A DNA stretch of 64,000 bases from Oceanospirillaceae bacterium (GTDB lineage Bacteria; Pseudomonadota; Gammaproteobacteria; Pseudomonadales; Balneatricaceae): NCBI GenBank assembly GCA_013215375.1, contig JABSRB010000024.1:1-64000 (forward strand). The letters are read 5' to 3'. The notes under the pieces were generated by a model. The model did no database searches and was not told the origin of the DNA. It saw only the letters and a program-made list of their open reading frames with translations. Made by a program: the position numbers and the translations under genes. This document shows, one piece after another, positions 37,980 to 47,050 of the stretch. Numbering within the stretch: the first letter of the stretch is position 1; each line of letters opens with the position of its first letter.

Positions 37980-38453
37980 TTAGAGCCAGCGCCTAACTTT
38001 AGCGCAATATTGTGTATATTCATCAGTAAATTTCTCACTCAAATAACGCTCTTCTCTATCGATGACAAAGGTTTTTATTAGCCAGATTGCAGGCGCTAAA
38101 GTAATCAGCATCCAAACATTATTGAGCAATAATGCCACCGCTAAATCAATACCGACAAAGGCCAAATAGATGGGGTTTCTAGTGATGCCAAATACACCGC
38201 TAGAAATAATATGACTCGTGGGCTTCCAGGGCTCGATACTCGTTTTAGCACGGCGAAATTGAATGAGAGAGATCGCAATTAATAATGTACAAAGCAGCAG
38301 TATAAATCCCCCTATGCTTTGCAATATCACCACAGCAGTATGGGTTATGGCTAAAGGCATTAAATAATTTAATGCGACCCCCGCCGCTATCGCCAATACA
38401 AACACTAAGGGTGGTGGGAACTTAACACCAGCCCCGTTATTATCTTCGCGCAT
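37980..38453 (-). CDS. Isoprenylcysteine carboxyl methyltransferase-like membrane protein
   Basis: 157 residues with about four membrane helices. The catalytic core matches ICMT/PEMT-like enzymes: GVFGITRNPIYLAFVGIDLA (the RNP-Y motif binding SAM), then FVIDREERYLSEKFTDEYTQYCAKVRRWL (the double Glu and the terminal YxxYxxxVxRW pattern). The bacterial substrate is unknown. The ATG at 38451-38453 has GGAG five bases upstream. A four-fold TAGT repeat lies about 35-55 bp before the start. Confidence 0.87.
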   Translation of the reverse strand: MREDNNGAGVKFPPPLVFVLAIAAGVALNYLMPLAITHTAVVILQSIGGFILLLCTLLIAISLIQFRRAKTSIEPWKPTSHIISSGVFGITRNPIYLAFVGIDLAVALLLNNVWMLITLAPAIWLIKTFVIDREERYLSEKFTDEYTQYCAKVRRWL

Positions 38454-38519
38454 ACTCACTCCAAAACACTCATTATTAACACACTAGCCTAGTTAGTTAG
38501 TTAGTTGCAGCTATAAACA

Positions 38520-39122
38520 TCAAGGCCTAGCTAAATCAAAGCTATCGGTGGTGGTGGCATAACTATCACCGCCCATTTTTCCAATAGCCTTAAGCGCCTT
38601 AGTTTGAATTCTCATATCTTTCGTACAACTATCACTGCTGTGGATAGCAACTACTTTTAATAACATGATGCTACCCCCCATGGCTTTTTCTGAGATGCAA
38701 ATAATTTGCTCTAACTTACATTCAAAGCGCACAGGTGAGATTGCCACACCTGGGACATTCACTTTAACGCTATTAACTTGCTCGATATTCAGCTGTGCAA
38801 ACTCATCAATTTCAGCGGGGAAATTTGCGCAACTTGCATTCATTATTTGCGCAGCCTCGGCACTGACGATGTTAACCACACACTCACCTGTTTCTCGCAA
38901 GTTGGTCAGCGTATCCTTATCTTTTAAATCTCTGGGTTTAATTTGCGTGACACTGAGAATCAATGGGTCGCAACTGGCTACACTAAAAAATGAGTAAGGT
39001 GCTAAGTTCAAAATACCGCTGGCACTTCGGGTACTCACCCAGGCAATCGGCCTTGGCACTATCGCCGCAACCGCCGCTTGGTAACACTGCAGTGCATCAA
39101 TTTCGTCAATGTCTAGATACAT
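38520..39122 (-). CDS. Flavin reductase-like FMN-binding protein
   Basis: 200 residues, split-barrel FMN-binding fold. Recognisable parts are AIVPRPIAWVSTRSASGILNLAPYSFFSVASCDPLILSVTQ (the flavin pocket), KDTLTNLRETGECVVNIV and the later PVRFECKLEQI. It probably reduces FMN or binds it as a cofactor for an oxidation partner not seen here. Good AGAGAG ribosome-binding site. Confidence 0.9.
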   Translation of the reverse strand: MYLDIDEIDALQCYQAAVAAIVPRPIAWVSTRSASGILNLAPYSFFSVASCDPLILSVTQIKPRDLKDKDTLTNLRETGECVVNIVSAEAAQIMNASCANFPAEIDEFAQLNIEQVNSVKVNVPGVAISPVRFECKLEQIICISEKAMGGSIMLLKVVAIHSSDSCTKDMRIQTKALKAIGKMGGDSYATTTDSFDLARP

Positions 39123-39186
39123 GAAAACTCTCTTGCGATCATAAAAGATCCTCAGTGTATCTGAGACTTAGCAAAAGCCAAGTACT

Positions 39187-39840
39187 TTATACTTCAGCGA
39201 CTGCTATCACCGCTGTTTCCGCGATAGCATCTGCCTGCCATATTTTATACGCTGGTAGCGACAGCATATGCTGCATGTATTGCTTCACATTTTCAGGCAC
39301 TTGAATTTGATAGATACTAAAGCGAATAACTATTGGCATAAAGAAGGCATCGGCGATAGAAAAATCACCAAATAGATACTCTGTTGCTGAATCGCCCTCT
39401 TTACTCTTATCTAAGCACTGACTAAAAATAGTAATGATCCGCTGAATTTCAGTGTTGGCTTGATCTGATAAAACAATCGCTGCTTTTTCTCTGCGCACAT
39501 TCATTGGCATCTCTTCACGCACTGCAAAAAAACCGGCATGCATTTCGGCACAAATAGAGCGTGCTTGTGCTTTAGCGGCTATCTGTTGCGGCCAGCCCTC
39601 TCCCCTCAGATATTGATCGTTTAAATATTCACAGATAGCCAGAGAGTCCCAAATGGTTAAGCCGTTATCTATCAACACTGGCACTTTAAGGCTCGGGCTA
39701 ACTTGCTGCATATGCGCTTTCATTTGCTCGGTGAACAACCACAATTTCCTCTCCTCAAAGGAAACTGACAAATGCTGCATTAACAGCCAAGGTCTGAGCG
39801 ACCAAGATGAATAATTTTTATTGCCTATAACCAGTTGCAT
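39187..39840 (-). CDS. Glutathione S-transferase-family protein
   Basis: 217 residues. The N-terminal thioredoxin domain begins MQLVIGNKNYSSWSLRPWLLM, with the catalytic Ser region NYSSWSLRPW. VPVLIDNG (cis-Pro) and DSLAICEYL (glutathione contact) are present, and the all-helical C-terminal domain is at about 85-210. GGGAG precedes the ATG. It is divergent from the LysR gene at 40014, across a 173-bp gap that contains a LysR-like dyad, so it may be that regulator's target. Confidence 0.9.
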   Translation of the reverse strand: MQLVIGNKNYSSWSLRPWLLMQHLSVSFEERKLWLFTEQMKAHMQQVSPSLKVPVLIDNGLTIWDSLAICEYLNDQYLRGEGWPQQIAAKAQARSICAEMHAGFFAVREEMPMNVRREKAAIVLSDQANTEIQRIITIFSQCLDKSKEGDSATEYLFGDFSIADAFFMPIVIRFSIYQIQVPENVKQYMQHMLSLPAYKIWQADAIAETAVIAVAEV

Positions 39841-39908
39841 AATATTCTCCCTTTATTGATTAGTGAGCTGAGCTTATAAATAAAAACAAAGCTTTACCAG
39901 CGACAAAT

Positions 39909-39927
39909 ATTGATGACTAGTATCAAT
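39909..39927. promoter_or_regulatory. Candidate LysR operator
   Basis: A dyad, ATTGAT-N7-ATCAAT, fits the T-N11-A form of LysR sites. It lies in the 173-bp gap between the divergent GST and LysR genes, and another ATTGAT follows at about 39931. Prediction from the sequence pattern only. Confidence 0.35.
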
Positions 39928-40013
39928 AACATTGATGCTATTAGCGCTGAACAAGTGGCTGCTTAGCTGTTATTCTTATTATTTGTAAATATTGGCATTG
40001 AAAATAGTAAATT

Positions 40014-40850
40014 ATGGATATCGAACTTCTCAGAACCTTTGTGGTAGTGGTAGACAATGGCAGTTTTACCCGGGCAGCCTCACAGATTTATCGCAGTCAA
40101 TCAGCGATTAGCATGCAAATAAAGCGCTTAGAAAAGCAGTTAGACAGACAGCTGTTTCATCGTAATGCGCGCTCTTTAAAACTGAGTTTAGATGGTAGAG
40201 CGTTGGTCCCCTATGCAAGAAAGCTACTTAAACTGCATGATGAAGCGATGGATAACATTATCAATCGCTCCCAAGCGAGAAATATTCGCATTGGCTGCCC
40301 CGATGATTTTTCACATACTTTACTGCCCGATTTAATTGAAATATTGCGCCGTAAGATTCCCAAAGTTCACATAACCTCTGTGTCTGCCAATTCTAATATA
40401 CTGCGCCAATACTTAGATAATGGCGAATTGGACATCACTATATTAACGCGTTCAGAAGACAGTAAAGAGGGAGTTTTATTACGCCAAGAACAGGGCGTAT
40501 GGCTGTTTAAAGATGCCGCTATTTTGCAGCAGCGACCGCTCCCTTTAGCCCTATTAGAACCTGGTTGCAAATTTCATAGCAGTGTTGTCGATGGCTTAGA
40601 AAAAGCCGGTATTAGTTATGAGATAGTCTGTGATGCCAGTAACTGTGGTTTATTGATTGAGCTGGTGAGGCGCAACTATGCTATTAGCGTGATGGCAGAA
40701 AATGCTGTGCCTGATGATATTTCAACCCAATCAGAAGTAGAAGGCTTTCCCCCTCTTCCCGTTGCCCAGATCGTTATCTGCTTGAGGGGCGGCAATCAGC
40801 TTATCGAGGGAATATCTCTGGAAAGTATCGCCTTTGAGATGCGTGTATAG
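40014..40850 (+). CDS. LysR-family transcriptional regulator
   Basis: 278 residues. The helix-turn-helix is at about 1-60 (MDIELLRTFVVVVDNGSFTRAASQIYRSQSAISMQIKRLEKQLDRQLFHR), and the effector domain is in the remainder. The IELLRTFVVVVDNGSFTRAA opening belongs to the large LysR branch with the effector region starting RNIRIGCPDDFS. It is divergent from the GST gene, which together with the dyad at 39909 makes self-regulation and GST control likely. Confidence 0.92.
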   Translation: MDIELLRTFVVVVDNGSFTRAASQIYRSQSAISMQIKRLEKQLDRQLFHRNARSLKLSLDGRALVPYARKLLKLHDEAMDNIINRSQARNIRIGCPDDFSHTLLPDLIEILRRKIPKVHITSVSANSNILRQYLDNGELDITILTRSEDSKEGVLLRQEQGVWLFKDAAILQQRPLPLALLEPGCKFHSSVVDGLEKAGISYEIVCDASNCGLLIELVRRNYAISVMAENAVPDDISTQSEVEGFPPLPVAQIVICLRGGNQLIEGISLESIAFEMRV

Positions 40851-40903
40851 CCATCAACAGCCCCGCAGCAAACTGTTGGGGACTCGCTCTATGATGAAAT
40901 AGA

Positions 40904-42079
40904 CTACGCTTCTAATGGCAACTGATCTAAGGTCAATGCAACCCAATAGTTAGCCCCTAGTGCCAGCACTTCATCGTTAAAATCATAGTGCGGATTGTGT
41001 AACCCAGCGCCTCCCTCTAGCGGATCATTACCTATCCAAATGTAGGCACCAGGGCGCGCTTCCAACATAAACGCAAAATCTTCAGCTCCCATGCTTGGCG
41101 CCATATCTTGTACTAACTGATCCTCGCCGACCAGATCAGCCACTACTTTTGCACAGATCTGTGCATGGGCTTTATGATTGACGGTACACAGTGCTACATT
41201 GCGGTAATGAATTTCACAGCTAGCGCCATAAGCTGCACAGGTACTAGCGACCCGCGCTTTTAGTTGTGCTTCAATTTGCGCTTTCACCGGGGCGGTAAAT
41301 GCGCGGCAAGTACCCGATAATTTGACACTATCAGGGATCACGTTATAGGCATCGCCTGCATGTACTTGGGTAATGCTCACCACTGCGCTTTGAAGTGGGT
41401 CTATATACCGACTGACGATACTCTGTAATGTATTAATCACGGCGGCACTGACCACAATAGGATCTATCCCTAAGTGCGGCATACCCGCATGACAACCGCG
41501 CCCAGTAATGGTGATATCAAATACATCCATGGAAGCCATCACTGGTCCGCTATGCACCGCAAATTTACCCGCCGCTAAACCCGGCCAATTGTGCATGCCA
41601 TACACCGCATCAATACTGTATTTATCAAACAGTCCTTCATCACACATCAGCTTGGCACCTGCCTCTCCCTCTTCAGCTGGCTGAAAAATAAAAACCACTG
41701 TGCCGCTAAAGTTTCTATTTTCTGAGAGGTGTTTAGCCGCGCCTAACAACATAGCGCAGTGTCCATCATGGCCACAGCCATGCATTTTCCCAGGGTATTG
41801 GGAGCGGTGCTCAAACTCATTGAGTTCCTGTAAATTTAAGGCATCCATATCAGCGCGTAATGCAATGGTGTGCTCTCCTGCGATATTTCCTTTCAGCACT
41901 GCGATCACACCAGTGACAGCCAACCCAGTGTGCACTGTTAAATTGAAGCTTTGCAGTAATTCGGCAATTTTTGCCGCACTGCGATGTTCTTCGTAAGCGG
42001 TTTCTGGATGCGCGTGTAAATCTGTGCGCCACGCTCTCATTAACTGATGCAATTCACTATTTTGCGCAATCGATGTCAT
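40904..42079 (-). CDS. M20-family amidohydrolase (hippurate hydrolase/N-acyl-amino-acid type)
   Basis: 391 residues. Metal-binding residues are visible in GKMHGCGHDGHCAMLLGAA (His, Asp), IFQPAEEGEAGAK (catalytic Glu and ligand Glu), YGMHNWPG (His) and PSMGAEDFAFML (Glu/Asp). Relatives remove acyl groups from amino acids or open indole-acetyl conjugates. The ATG at 42077-42079 has GAGAGGAAAG just upstream; an earlier start would lose it. It lies 67 bp downstream of dsdA on the same strand, so the two may form an amino-acid degradation operon. Confidence 0.9.
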   Translation of the reverse strand: MTSIAQNSELHQLMRAWRTDLHAHPETAYEEHRSAAKIAELLQSFNLTVHTGLAVTGVIAVLKGNIAGEHTIALRADMDALNLQELNEFEHRSQYPGKMHGCGHDGHCAMLLGAAKHLSENRNFSGTVVFIFQPAEEGEAGAKLMCDEGLFDKYSIDAVYGMHNWPGLAAGKFAVHSGPVMASMDVFDITITGRGCHAGMPHLGIDPIVVSAAVINTLQSIVSRYIDPLQSAVVSITQVHAGDAYNVIPDSVKLSGTCRAFTAPVKAQIEAQLKARVASTCAAYGASCEIHYRNVALCTVNHKAHAQICAKVVADLVGEDQLVQDMAPSMGAEDFAFMLEARPGAYIWIGNDPLEGGAGLHNPHYDFNDEVLALGANYWVALTLDQLPLEA

Positions 42080-42146
42080 TACTTTCCTCTCTTTAACTAG
42101 CGGGTACAATCGGCTGTAAGTTCTTAAAGCTTACTATTATTTCGTT

Positions 42147-43505
42147 TTAACTATTATCTCGTTGTAACAATGCAGCTCCCTTGGCGTAATTTTCACGATA
42201 CTGCGCTTGTGGCACCATATTACCACCTGTGGCCCAGGCAATGTGCGTCGCATTAGGCATAGCTGAGCTTAATTGTTGATCTTCTATATACGCACGCCCT
42301 TGATTAAACAACTTTTGCATGCCTATTACGCCAGCCAGTGCCGACGGCTCTAAATGAAGCTTTTCTGTATCTGCCAGCATTGCCAATAACTGGTACAAAA
42401 GCGCATCGTCTAAGGTATAACTACCACTGAGAATATTTTGCATCATTTTCCCGACAAAAGCTGAGGGGCGACCAACAGCGAGCCCATCGGCACAAGTATG
42501 GCCCTTTAGTGCAATATCTTGAATACAAACGTCCTCATGCAACTGAGTATACATGCCAAGCAGCATACAAGGCGAGGCACTAGGCTCGGCAAAAAAGCAG
42601 TGCACATTATCGCCAAACACTTGTTTTAAGCCAAAGGTAATACCACCAGGTGCTCCGCCTACGCCACAGGGAAGGTAGATAAACAGTGGATGATCGTTAT
42701 CGACCTTTATCTGCTGTTCTATCAATTGCTGTTTTAAGCGCAAAGCGGCAACTGCGTAACCTAAAAACAAATCCGTTGAATTCTCATCATCGATAAAGTG
42801 ACATTTTTGATCAGCTTGTGCCTGTAATCTCCCCTGCGCTACTGCGACTGAATAATCATCTGCGTACTCAATGACATTCACCCCTCTATCACGTAATAAC
42901 TGTTTCTTCCATGCCTTAGCATCCCCAGACATATGCACGCTGACTTTAAATCCTAACTGAGCACCAATAATACCGATACTTAATCCGAGATTCCCCGTGG
43001 AACCTACGCTGATACTATACTGGGAGAAATGCTGTTTGAATTTTTCAGAATCGAACAAAGTGTAATTATCTGCCGTTGCTAGCAGCCCCGCATCCAAGGC
43101 AATACTTTCAGCGTGTTTAAGTACCTCATAAATACCACCGCGCGCTTTTACTGACCCTGAAATGGGTAAGTGCGAATCACACTTTAACCACAGTGACCCA
43201 GGACAAGTTTGAGCAAACTTTACTGCGAGCGCCTGTTGCATCTTACCAATTTCAACCAATGGCGATTCAATAATTCCCTGCATGACTTTAGTATCACTAA
43301 AAACTTTTTCTATATAGGGGGCGAATTTTATTAATCGGGTACTAGCTTGCTCAATATCGCTCATGGTTAAAACGGAGTTGGCTAGTGCCTGTTGTCGATA
43401 CCCAGTATTAGACCAAAAAACAGCTTGTTGATTGGCCAAAGGTACTAACAGTGGGTGACTAGAAATCCAATGCTGAGATTTAGTTGCAAAAGGCTGGTTG
43501 TCCAT
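42147..43505 (-). CDS. dsdA: D-serine dehydratase
   Basis: 452 residues; it converts D-serine to pyruvate and ammonia. PLP Lys120 lies in HLPISGSVKARGGIYEVL, almost identical to E. coli DsdA (Lys118). The PLP phosphate loop is LPCGVGGAPGG, and the SVGSTGNLGLSIGI stretch binds the substrate. Strong AAGGAG ribosome-binding site. No dsdC or dsdX lies next to it. The following gene is the M20 hydrolase. A short inverted-repeat element lies 109 bp upstream of its start. Confidence 0.95.
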   Translation of the reverse strand: MDNQPFATKSQHWISSHPLLVPLANQQAVFWSNTGYRQQALANSVLTMSDIEQASTRLIKFAPYIEKVFSDTKVMQGIIESPLVEIGKMQQALAVKFAQTCPGSLWLKCDSHLPISGSVKARGGIYEVLKHAESIALDAGLLATADNYTLFDSEKFKQHFSQYSISVGSTGNLGLSIGIIGAQLGFKVSVHMSGDAKAWKKQLLRDRGVNVIEYADDYSVAVAQGRLQAQADQKCHFIDDENSTDLFLGYAVAALRLKQQLIEQQIKVDNDHPLFIYLPCGVGGAPGGITFGLKQVFGDNVHCFFAEPSASPCMLLGMYTQLHEDVCIQDIALKGHTCADGLAVGRPSAFVGKMMQNILSGSYTLDDALLYQLLAMLADTEKLHLEPSALAGVIGMQKLFNQGRAYIEDQQLSSAMPNATHIAWATGGNMVPQAQYRENYAKGAALLQRDNS

Positions 43506-43613
43506 TTAAGCTCCTTGAGGGAATAATATGCGCCACCAATGATATCCATCATATTACGCCTCTCCTAATTTAGAAACAGCGAGTAAACGAGACTAAAACA
43601 GTCATGTTCACTT

Positions 43614-43721
43614 AGGAGTTTGACCGAGAATAGCGATCATCGCGCAGGCTTGGCTACTTGTAGTAAGTTTAACCAAATAGACGAGGCCGCAGTAGATTGA
43701 CCTGTTCTCGGTCAGGCTCCC
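43614..43721. mobile_element. MITE-like element, family 2, copy A (short form)
   Basis: About 108 bp. The ends are inverted repeats: AGGAGTTTGACCGAGAAT on the left against GTTCTCGGTCAGGCTCCC on the right. Both ends and the right-hand interior (TTTAACCAAATAG and GCAGTAGATTG-CTGTTCTCG) match copy B at 55823-55984, which has about 54 more internal bases. Copy A is therefore a deletion derivative of the longer form, or the reverse. It has no coding potential. It ends 71 bp before the start codon of the ABC transporter gene, on whose plus-strand promoter it may bear. Confidence 0.65.
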
Positions 43722-43792
43722 AAGCACATTCCATCGAGTCCTGCTCATTCAGAATACCCCATGATTATCAAAAACACTTTAAAGGAGCTGTT

Positions 43793-44713
43793 GTGAAAGC
43801 AATAATCAGCATAAAAGACCTGCACAAAACCTATAGTTCAGGCTTTATTGCACTCAAAAAAATTAATTTAGAGATAAAAGCGGGTGAAATCTTCGCTTTA
43901 TTGGGACCAAATGGTGCAGGAAAGACCACCCTTATCAGCATTATATGCGGCATAGTAACACCAAGCGGCGGCACGGTTATTGCCGATGGCAGTGACATTA
44001 TCAGCGATTATCGTACTGCGCGCTCAAAAATAGGTTTAGTCCCCCAGGAACTGACCACCGACGCTTTTGAAACTGTATGGGCCACGGTTACTTTTAGTCG
44101 CGGCTTGTTTGGCTGTCCTCCCAATGATGCCTATATTGAAAAAATATTACGCCAATTATCTCTCTGGGACAAAAAGAATGCAAAGATAAGAGAGTTATCG
44201 GGCGGCATGAAGCGCCGAGTGATGATCGCTAAAGCGCTTTCTCACGAGCCAACGATTCTCTTTTTAGATGAGCCTACCGCAGGGGTCGATGTCGAACTGC
44301 GCAGGGATATGTGGGATATGGTCAGAGAGCTGCGTGAACGCGGTGTGACTATTTTACTCACCACACACTATATTGAAGAGGCCGAGGAAATGGCTGATCG
44401 CATTGGCGTGATCAATAATGGTGAAATCATCTTGGTGGAAGATAAAGCCACCTTGATGAGTAAATTAGGTAAGAAGACCTTAATCATTCAATTGCAAAAC
44501 AGCGTTGCTAGCATTCCTCCTCTCTTGGAAAAATATCAACTGCAATTATCAGCGCAAGGGTTTGAGCTTCATTACAGCTATGATATGCAACAGCCAGAAA
44601 ACGGCATCGCACAGTTATTAGCCGACTTGGACTCAGTCAATCTTAAAGTCAAAGATTTACATTCCTCCGAGAGCTCTCTCGAGGAAATTTTTGTCAGTTT
44701 AGTCAATGAATAA
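43793..44713 (+). CDS. ABC transporter ATP-binding protein (ABC-2 type)
   Basis: 306 residues. Walker [10 protein letters not shown] is at about 38-46, the signature LSGGMKRR at about 133-140, and Walker [13 protein letters not shown] at about 154-165, followed by the His switch ([16 protein letters not shown]). The C-terminal 80 residues are the usual ABC-2 ATPase tail. The start is a GTG at 43793 with AAAGGAG five bases before it. The open frame reaches further upstream, but that part lies in the repeat element and is not coding. It forms an operon with the permease behind it and acts as an exporter of unknown substrate. Confidence 0.93.
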   Translation: MKAIISIKDLHKTYSSGFIALKKINLEIKAGEIFALLGPNGAGKTTLISIICGIVTPSGGTVIADGSDIISDYRTARSKIGLVPQELTTDAFETVWATVTFSRGLFGCPPNDAYIEKILRQLSLWDKKNAKIRELSGGMKRRVMIAKALSHEPTILFLDEPTAGVDVELRRDMWDMVRELRERGVTILLTTHYIEEAEEMADRIGVINNGEIILVEDKATLMSKLGKKTLIIQLQNSVASIPPLLEKYQLQLSAQGFELHYSYDMQQPENGIAQLLADLDSVNLKVKDLHSSESSLEEIFVSLVNE

Positions 44714-44739
44714 TCTATGAATTTTAAGTGAGTAAAGTT

Positions 44740-45501
44740 ATGAATTGGTACGGTGTTAAAGCAATCTATTATTTTGAAATGGCGAGATCTTGGCGCACTA
44801 TGATGCAATCTCTCGCATCCCCGGTGTTATCTACTTCGCTTTACTTTGTGGTCTTTGGCACGGCTATTGGCTCGCGCATGGGGGATATTGACGGGGTTAG
44901 TTACGGCGCCTTCATCATTCCAGGGCTAGTGATGTTATCGCTATTGAGCCAAAGCATTTCCAATGCCTCTTTTGGCATATTCTTTCCCAAATTCTCCGGC
45001 ACCATTTATGAAGTATTATCGGCTCCGGTGTCCCCTTTTGAAATTGTGCTTGGCTATGTTGGAGCTGCCGCCACAAAGTCTATGGTGATAGGTGTTGTCA
45101 CCTTAATTACCGCCCGATTATTTGTCGATTACAGTATTGATCACCCTTTTTGGATGTTAGTGTTTCTCGTACTTACTTCCATTACCTTTAGCTTATTTGG
45201 CTTCATGATCGGTATATGGGCGGATGACTTCCAAAAACTGCAAATTATCCCGCTAATGATTATCACACCATTAACTTTTCTCGGCGGCGCATTTTACTCA
45301 ATCAGCATGCTCCCAGAGCCATGGCAAACTCTGACGCTGTTTAATCCTGTGGTCTATTTGATCAGCGGTTTTAGATGGTCATTTTACTCCGTGGCTGATG
45401 TCAGCATTGGCTTGAGTTTATCAATGACCTTCCTCTTCTTAATTACCTGTTTAGCAGGCACTTATTGGATCTTTAAAACCGGCTATCGATTGAAATCTTA
45501 A
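44740..45501 (+). CDS. ABC-2-type permease
   Basis: 253 residues with six membrane helices. The opening [47 protein letters not shown] is typical of this permease branch, with [36 protein letters not shown] behind it. It partners the ATPase 26 bp upstream. I prefer the ATG at 44740 to the GTG four codons earlier because of family alignment. Substrate unknown; similar pairs often export polysaccharide, lipid or drug-like compounds. Confidence 0.93.
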   Translation: MNWYGVKAIYYFEMARSWRTMMQSLASPVLSTSLYFVVFGTAIGSRMGDIDGVSYGAFIIPGLVMLSLLSQSISNASFGIFFPKFSGTIYEVLSAPVSPFEIVLGYVGAAATKSMVIGVVTLITARLFVDYSIDHPFWMLVFLVLTSITFSLFGFMIGIWADDFQKLQIIPLMIITPLTFLGGAFYSISMLPEPWQTLTLFNPVVYLISGFRWSFYSVADVSIGLSLSMTFLFLITCLAGTYWIFKTGYRLKS

Positions 45502-45520
45502 CGCAGTTGCCATCGTGATT

Positions 45521-45562
45521 ACCAATAGTGGCGCAAAAGTAGAGAGATAATCCACTATTGGT
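45521..45562. repeat. Perfect 11-bp inverted repeat after the ABC-2 operon
   Basis: ACCAATAGTGG at 45521-45531 and CCACTATTGGT at 45552-45562, separated by 20 bases. No T-run follows, so it is a weak terminator candidate; an operator or an RNA structure is also possible. Confidence 0.5.
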
Positions 45563-45731
45563 GATAGTTGCCCGCTAAAGCCTGAAATTCCCACCAGAGG
45601 AACTTTTCCTCTAAATACCACTCTAGTTAGTCACATTTAGTGGCGTATATAGCTGTTACTACATTTTTTTATCTAAAAATTTGATTTATATTGAATTATG
45701 TTGTATCTATGCGTTTTAGTAACCATTAATT

Positions 45732-46316
45732 ATGTCTAAGCTGATGATGAATAAATATTTTATTTTTGCCTTTTTGTTTTTTTATATCAATACCAGTTAT
45801 GCCATCAATACTTATGTATCAGATGATATCTCTATCCATTATCGTACCGGTCCCTCGGTTAAATACCGAGTATTAGGCACCCTCACCTCTGGAGACAATG
45901 TCACTATTATCAATAGCACCAACAGTCGTTTCTTCTATAAGATAAAAACCACCAGTGGCAAAGTGGGTTGGGTCCCTAAAAAATCGATAAAATCAGGCTT
46001 AAGCGCTAAAGCACAAGTAAAACAATTGCAGCAGACTGTATCTTCTAGCGTTGCCCTGATTAAAAGGCAAGCGGATGAAATCCACCGATTGAAATCGTTA
46101 TTAAATACACAAAAAGTAAAAAACGACAATCAGTCCAGTAAACAAACCCAGTTAAACACTGAAATCTCCACATTGAACAGCCAAATTAATCGATTAGATG
46201 ACAGTAATTTAATTCGCTGGGTTACTCATGTTGCCATTGTTCTAGTATTCGGTATTTTTCTAATGGCGATCGTCTCAGTGTTTAGAAAACGTAAAGGTTA
46301 TAACGAAATATATTAG
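45732..46316 (+). CDS. SH3-domain membrane-anchored protein (TIGR04211 family)
   Basis: 194 residues. The signal peptide covers about 1-24. A bacterial SH3 domain (about 25-90) is marked by RTGPSVKYRVLGTLTSGDNVTI and VGWVPKKSI. A coiled coil covers about 95-160, and one membrane helix at about 164-187 is followed by a basic tail (RKRKGYNEIY). This layout is the TIGR04211 SH3-and-anchor family, whose function is not settled; an envelope or peptidoglycan role is likely. It stands alone. Confidence 0.85.
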   Translation: MSKLMMNKYFIFAFLFFYINTSYAINTYVSDDISIHYRTGPSVKYRVLGTLTSGDNVTIINSTNSRFFYKIKTTSGKVGWVPKKSIKSGLSAKAQVKQLQQTVSSSVALIKRQADEIHRLKSLLNTQKVKNDNQSSKQTQLNTEISTLNSQINRLDDSNLIRWVTHVAIVLVFGIFLMAIVSVFRKRKGYNEIY

Positions 46317-46461
46317 CAAAAATATTTGTTTTTATTGTTAGTCAAGTATTGACACTCTAGATATCCTACCCTTAACCCGCACACTGATCATTTTAGAAAC
46401 AAATCGCTGAACCCCATATAACATGGGGCTCACAGGACTTCTAAATAAACTGTCTACAAAG

Positions 46462-46484
46462 TTATCCACACTATCTGGGGATAA
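46462..46484. promoter_or_regulatory. Pair of DnaA-box-like sequences
   Basis: TTATCCACA at 46462-46470 is a perfect consensus DnaA box. TGGGGATAA at 46476-46484 is the complement of TTATCCCCA (one mismatch), facing the first across 5 bp. They lie in the 468-bp gap 46317-46785, which otherwise holds nothing I can identify. A titration or regulatory site is possible; an origin is not supported, because there is no dnaA, AT-rich unwinding cluster or gidA nearby. Confidence 0.4.
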
Positions 46485-46785
46485 CGACTCGCATAAATAG
46501 TAATTTTTTTTCACACACTACTGTGACGGTATAAGCAACAAAAATAATGCTGTCTGCGCTAACCAACAATATAAACTCTTGTATGAAATAGTCGATGGTG
46601 TAAACCTGCAAAAGCCGCTAGTATTTATTTAACGCTAAAATTTGCCCCGTTACCTTTTTTTCAATTATGACTGCGCATTTTTAACTAAAATAGGCACTTA
46701 AGTTGTACGGCGTACTTGTTCTTAGTGGCTATTACGTCTACAGTATTATTAGTGTTATTCATTAACAAAAAGAGAGAATCAGACA

Positions 46786-46917
46786 ATGTTAACAATACTA
46801 ACCCTGTGTTTAGTCGCTGTAATTTTGGTATTAGGTCAACATCTGTTTGCAGTAAAACCTAAGATGCAACCTATCAAAATTAAATCAGAACAACCCAATC
46901 CTAGGCGTCGCTATTAA
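46786..46917 (+). CDS. Small single-pass membrane protein, 43 residues
   Basis: It starts MLTILTLCLVAVILVLGQHL, a single hydrophobic helix, and continues with a basic tail ending RRRY. Upstream is AGAGAGAATCAGACA, a plausible ribosome-binding site, and a strong terminator follows 20 bp after the stop. Own terminator plus well-placed start argue for a real small gene. No family recognised. Confidence 0.55.
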   Translation: MLTILTLCLVAVILVLGQHLFAVKPKMQPIKIKSEQPNPRRRY

Positions 46918-46936
46918 TTTTAGCTCTCAACCCATT

Positions 46937-46962
46937 AAAAAAGCGCCATAGGGCGCTTTTTT
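46937..46962 (+). terminator. Strong rho-independent terminator
   Basis: AAAAAAGCGCC pairs with GGCGCTTTTTT around ATAG, and the T-run continues to 46963. It ends the small gene at 46786. Its reverse complement also has a T-run, so it may act on recD transcripts too. Confidence 0.85.
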
Positions 46963-47050
46963 TATGTTCAGGATGTACGGTATAGCCCGTTGGCATGGAT
47001 GCCAAAGAGGGCATATCTCAATACATAAGGCTGTTGACTTAACTTAACAG

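Noticed and set aside
43697-43792. N-terminal extension of the ABC ATPase
   Set aside because: It lies partly in the repeat element; the GTG at 43793 has a strong AAAGGAG site and matches the usual family start.
46462-46484. A replication origin at the DnaA-box pair
   Set aside because: No dnaA, dnaN, gidA or unwinding repeats nearby; two boxes alone do not make an origin.
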